DNA of 52,241 bases, from the NCBI GenBank assembly GCA_947085425.1, contig CAMTWK010000013.1, positions 1-52,241 on the forward strand. Direction: 5' to 3'. A program made the position numbers and the translations under genes. Shown piece after piece: positions 49,518 through 52,241 of this stretch (positions are counted from its first letter, which is position 1; every line of letters begins with the position of its first letter). The notes beneath the pieces were generated by a model. The model did no database searches, was not told the DNA's origin, and saw only the letters and a program-made list of their open reading frames with translations. The DNA comes from UKL13-2 sp947085425 (GTDB taxonomy: Bacteria; Pseudomonadota; Gammaproteobacteria; Burkholderiales; Usitatibacteraceae).

Positions 49518-51641
49518 ATGCCGCAGAAATTTTTATCCGCAATAATTGTTTTTACAGGAATTTTTTCCATGTCTGTTTCTGCACATTTGCCCGCGCCCGC
49601 CGCGGCTCCCGCCACGATCCCGACGGTCAGTGACAGCCATCTTTGGCTCGAAGAAGTTATGGGTGAAAAGGCGATCAGCTGGGTCAAAGAGCAGAATGCC
49701 GTGTCACAAAAGGAAATTGAGGCGCACCCGCAATTTGCGCCGATTCGCGACAAGGTGCTTGAGGTGGTGAATTCACGCGAGCGGATTCCGTTTGTGCAAA
49801 AACGTGGTGGCTGGTATTACAACTTTTGGCAGGATCGTAATAATGTCCGTGGGGTATGGCGACGCACCACGCCGGACGAATACAAAAAGGCCGAACCCAA
49901 ATGGGAAACCGTGCTCGATTTGGACCAACTCGCCAAAGATGAAAAAGACAACTGGGTATGGCGTGGTTCATCATGTCTGTATCCCGATTACGATAAATGC
50001 ATGATTTTGTTGTCGCGTGGCGGTGCCGATGCGGTGGTGATTCGCGAATGGGACATGCCGACCAAAGCGTTTGTTAAAGACGGCTTCCAGTTAAAAGAAG
50101 CCAAGGGTTCGGTGGATTGGATTGATGCCAATACCTTGTTTGTGCAAACTGATTTTGGTGCCGGTTCACAAACCAAGTCCGGTTATCCACGGCTGGTGAA
50201 GATGTGGAAACGCGGCACACCGCTTACCGAAGCAAAAATTGTTTATGAAGGTTCGGTTGATGACATCAGTGTGACCGGAAGCCAGACCAGACAAAAGGGT
50301 TATCCGAGCCGTCAGTTTGTGCGTCGTGGTGTGACTTTCTTTACAGCCGAGACCTATTTGGTTGAGGGTGACAAACTTACCAAAATCGATGTGCCTGCCG
50401 ACGCCTCGTTTGGCACCTTTCGCGACTGGATGAGTGTGCGTTTGAAATCCACCTGGACGATTGGTGGGCAGACCTACAAGCAGGGTTCGTTGCTCGCCAT
50501 GCCGTTTGAAAAGTTTATGAGTGGCGCGCGCAATTTTGATGTGTTGTTTGAAGGTGGTGATCGCAAATCACTGGCCGGTTTGGCGGTCACCAAAAATTTC
50601 ATCATCATCAACGAGTTAGACAACGTCAAAAATCGTCTGGTGGAATTGAGTTTGAAAGACGGCAAATGGACGCGTCGGCCGGTGGCGCTGCCCGGGCTGG
50701 GTACGGTTGGCGTGTCGGCGATTGACGCCAACGAGAGTGATGATTACTTCATGACCCTCACCAGTTTTTTGACGCCATCGACACTGATGCTCGCCAAAGG
50801 TGGCAGTGATCAACGTGAAAGCCTTAAAGCCTTGCCGTCATTTTTTGATTCGACGCCTTACAAGGTCGAACAATTTGCAGTGGCGTCCAGGGATGGCGAA
50901 AAAATTCCGTACTTTGTCATCATGAAAAAGGACGCCAAGTTAGATGGCACCAATCCGACCTTGTTATACGGGTATGGCGGTTTTGAAATTTCACAATTGC
51001 CGAGTTACTCGGGCAGTATTGGCAATGGCTGGCTCGCGCAGGGTGGCGTTTATGTGGTCGCCAATATTCGCGGCGGTGGTGAATTTGGTCCGCGCTGGCA
51101 TCAGGCGGGTTTAAAGGCCAATCGGCAAAAAGTATTTGATGATTTTATTGCGGTTGCTGAAGATCTGATCGCCAAAAAGATCACCGCACCACGTCATTTG
51201 GCCATTTCCGGCGGCTCCAACGGCGGCCTGTTGGTCGGCGCGGTGATGGTGCAGCGTCCGGACCTGTTCCGCGCGGTTTTGTGCAGTGTGCCGTTACTCG
51301 ATATGCAGCGATATCACAAGTTGTTGGCCGGTGCGTCGTGGGTGGCCGAATACGGTAACCCGGATGACCCCATGGAATGGGAATACATTTCCAAATATTC
51401 TCCGTATCAGAACGTCAAAGCCGGTGTAAAAATGCCACGGGTGTTGTTTGTGACTTCAACGCGTGACGATCGGGTGCACCCTGGTCACGCCCGCAAGATG
51501 ATGGCAAAAATGAAGGAGCAGGGCCACAACGTGTTGTATTACGAAAACATCGAGGGCGGCCACTCGGCATCGGCCAATAACCAGCAATTGGCCTATCGTA
51601 CTGCCTTGCAATGGTCGTTTTTATTGGGGGAGTTGAAATAA
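49518..51641 (+). CDS. Exported prolyl oligopeptidase (family S9A)
   Basis: 707 residues from the ATG at 49518 (GGAG nine bases upstream). A signal peptide ends near VSAHL, so it acts in the periplasm or outside. An N-terminal propeller (about 70-440) gates the C-terminal alpha/beta-hydrolase. The triad is Ser567 in GGSNGG, the Asp of TRDDRVHPGH (650/651) and His682 in EGGHS. Cleaves short peptides after proline. RGGGEFGPRWHQAGLK is a further family stretch. The tRNA-Ser promoter follows. Confidence 0.94.
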   Translation: MPQKFLSAIIVFTGIFSMSVSAHLPAPAAAPATIPTVSDSHLWLEEVMGEKAISWVKEQNAVSQKEIEAHPQFAPIRDKVLEVVNSRERIPFVQKRGGWYYNFWQDRNNVRGVWRRTTPDEYKKAEPKWETVLDLDQLAKDEKDNWVWRGSSCLYPDYDKCMILLSRGGADAVVIREWDMPTKAFVKDGFQLKEAKGSVDWIDANTLFVQTDFGAGSQTKSGYPRLVKMWKRGTPLTEAKIVYEGSVDDISVTGSQTRQKGYPSRQFVRRGVTFFTAETYLVEGDKLTKIDVPADASFGTFRDWMSVRLKSTWTIGGQTYKQGSLLAMPFEKFMSGARNFDVLFEGGDRKSLAGLAVTKNFIIINELDNVKNRLVELSLKDGKWTRRPVALPGLGTVGVSAIDANESDDYFMTLTSFLTPSTLMLAKGGSDQRESLKALPSFFDSTPYKVEQFAVASRDGEKIPYFVIMKKDAKLDGTNPTLLYGYGGFEISQLPSYSGSIGNGWLAQGGVYVVANIRGGGEFGPRWHQAGLKANRQKVFDDFIAVAEDLIAKKITAPRHLAISGGSNGGLLVGAVMVQRPDLFRAVLCSVPLLDMQRYHKLLAGASWVAEYGNPDDPMEWEYISKYSPYQNVKAGVKMPRVLFVTSTRDDRVHPGHARKMMAKMKEQGHNVLYYENIEGGHSASANNQQLAYRTALQWSFLLGELK

Positions 51642-51690
51642 AAGGCGGTCTAACTGCGCGATGAAATGCGCCGAGCCGGTGCAGTTTGCG

Positions 51691-51696
51691 TATAAT
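51691..51696 (+). promoter_or_regulatory. -10 box of tRNA-Ser(GCU)
   Basis: Perfect TATAAT 20 bp before the mature tRNA; no clear -35 at the standard distance. Confidence 0.5.
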
Positions 51697-51715
51697 TGCG
51701 CGGTCAGAGCGGTTC

Positions 51716-51808
51716 GGAGACCTGGCCGAGTGGTCGAAGGCACTCCCCTGCTAAGGGAGCATGCGGTCAAAAACTGCATCGAGGGTTCGAATCCCTCGGT
51801 CTCCGCCA
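51716..51808 (+). tRNA. tRNA-Ser(GCU)
   Basis: 93 nt. Acceptor GGAGACC pairs with GGTCTCC; discriminator G and encoded CCA. The anticodon stem CTCCC/GGGAG encloses CTGCTAA, anticodon GCT, reading AGC and AGU. A long variable arm is present. Confidence 0.97.
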
Positions 51809-51822
51809 ACGTTCTGCATGTT

Positions 51823-51859
51823 TAAAGTACGTTTATGCACTCTAAAGTACTGTTATAAT
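51823..51859 (+). promoter_or_regulatory. Promoter region of tRNA-Arg with a 20-bp direct repeat
   Basis: TAAAGTAC occurs at 51823 and again at 51843, each followed by a TTAT-containing stretch. The second copy runs into TATAAT at 51854-51859, 10 bp before the tRNA. The repeat looks like a small tandem duplication. Confidence 0.5.
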
Positions 51860-51869
51860 TGCATAAAAT

Positions 51870-51946
51870 GCGCCCGTAGCTCAGTTGGATAGAGTACTTG
51901 GCTACGAACCAAGGGGTCGTGGGTTCGAATCCTGCCGGGCGCACCA
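51870..51946 (+). tRNA. tRNA-Arg(ACG)
   Basis: 77 nt. Acceptor GCGCCCG pairs with CGGGCGC; discriminator A and encoded CCA. The anticodon stem CTTGG/CCAAG encloses CTACGAA, anticodon ACG (the A is normally edited to inosine), reading CGU, CGC and CGA. Confidence 0.98.
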
Positions 51947-51954
51947 ATATGTTG

Positions 51955-51981
51955 AAAATGCCACCTTCGGGTGGCATTTTT
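51955..51981 (+). terminator. Terminator of tRNA-Arg with TTCG loop
   Basis: AAAATGCCACC and GGTGGCATTTT form an 11-bp stem closed by a very stable TTCG tetraloop, ending in TTTTT. Confidence 0.92.
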
Positions 51982-52097
51982 ACGTTTGGCGCTGATCAAA
52001 CTCACAAAATGACCTGCGATTGGGCACGAGTGATCCATTGCCAAAGGGGGGCCGTAAAAGTCTGCGGCCATTCTTGCCTTACGTATTTGCGAGAATT

Positions 52098-52241
52098 TAG
52101 CCTGCATATTTCACGGGGACGCACTCGAGAGTGTGTGGATAAGCGAGTGATTTTTTGCTCGACTGACCGAGTAATATCAAGATATTACGAGGGAAGAGAG
52201 CGGAAAAGCGCTGCTCAGCCGCCCGCTATCGAGTACATAGG
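52098..52241 (+). mobile_element. Repeat/mobile-element end, copy B (continues past window)
   Basis: Starts TAGCCTGCATATTTCACG, the same 18 bases as both ends of the 27.4-kb element. It continues with CACTC-GA-GAGTG (hairpin) and a segment shared with copy C. Next come GTAATATC-AA-GATATTAC (52171-52188), a perfect 8-bp inverted repeat, and from 52191 GGGAAGAGAGCGGAAAAGCG, shared with copy A. The window ends inside the homology. It could be the end of a full insertion sequence or another short non-coding copy. Confidence 0.65.

Noticed and set aside
51621..51809. Minus-strand frame beginning MAETEGFEPSMQF
   Set aside because: Antisense translation of tRNA-Ser(GCU); tRNA genes commonly give this artefact.
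51853..52107. Minus-strand 84-residue frame containing GAPGRIRTHDPLVRSQ
   Set aside because: It is the well-known false translation of the antisense of tRNA-Arg.

Overview
The window reads as a contiguous piece of a proteobacterial chromosome, most like a betaproteobacterium. The order tpiA, secG, tRNA-Leu(GAG), nuoA-N is the arrangement I associate with that class. RlmD, a Bax-inhibitor-type YccA protein and lysC followed by tRNA genes fit too. This is a judgement from gene order and protein style, not from a database search.

Layout. 1-2067: a truncated small gene with a double-glycine-like motif, divergent from a TPR plus HD-GYP cyclic-di-GMP phosphodiesterase gene, with a perfect CRP-type palindrome between them. 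2125-3620: tpiA, secG, tRNA-Leu. 3746-18951: the complete 14-subunit respiratory complex I operon, interrupted only by a cupin gene between nuoD and nuoE. 18995-21912: a Nudix ADP-ribose pyrophosphatase-like gene, glpD and a HAD phosphatase, probably read with or just after nuo. 22001-25911 (minus): pgi, translationally coupled to a PAS/histidine-kinase-like/double-receiver protein with degraded catalytic motifs. 26261-29547: a transglutaminase-like TPR lipoprotein and an orphan PilB/GspE-type ATPase, separated by a 188-bp inverted-repeat element. 29629-33095: a zinc-ribbon Nudix gene, then a three-gene run of YVTN propeller, polysaccharide deacetylase and sterol-desaturase-type hydroxylase. 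33114-37694 (minus): a two-gene operon of a Slam-like TPR/beta-barrel outer-membrane protein and a 1040-residue FecR-domain repeat protein. 37895-40155: rlmD and a YccA/Bax-inhibitor protein. 40475-41117: tRNA-Ser(UGA), a terminator and a degenerate mobile-element end.

41118-47414 looks like a PQQ-use neighbourhood: a small exported protein, a methyltransferase, a TonB-dependent receptor closely resembling the PQQ importer PqqU/YncD, a secreted PQQ-type sugar dehydrogenase, a cytochrome b561 and a divergent cytochrome c'. 47615-51946: queD, lysC, a secreted prolyl oligopeptidase, tRNA-Ser(GCU) and tRNA-Arg(ACG). The window ends inside another copy of the repeat seen at 27.4 kb.

Strongest leads for something not well described: (1) the Slam-like/FecR-repeat pair as a candidate outer-membrane export system with an unusual cargo; (2) the possible peptide gene beside a TPR-HD-GYP protein; (3) the PqqU/dehydrogenase/cytochrome set; (4) the CCTGCATATTTCAC-ended repeat family; (5) the pseudo-hybrid-kinase coupled to pgi. 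Function is inferred from motifs and context throughout. Many starts were moved inward to an ATG with a ribosome-binding site or to the family's usual N-terminus, as noted.
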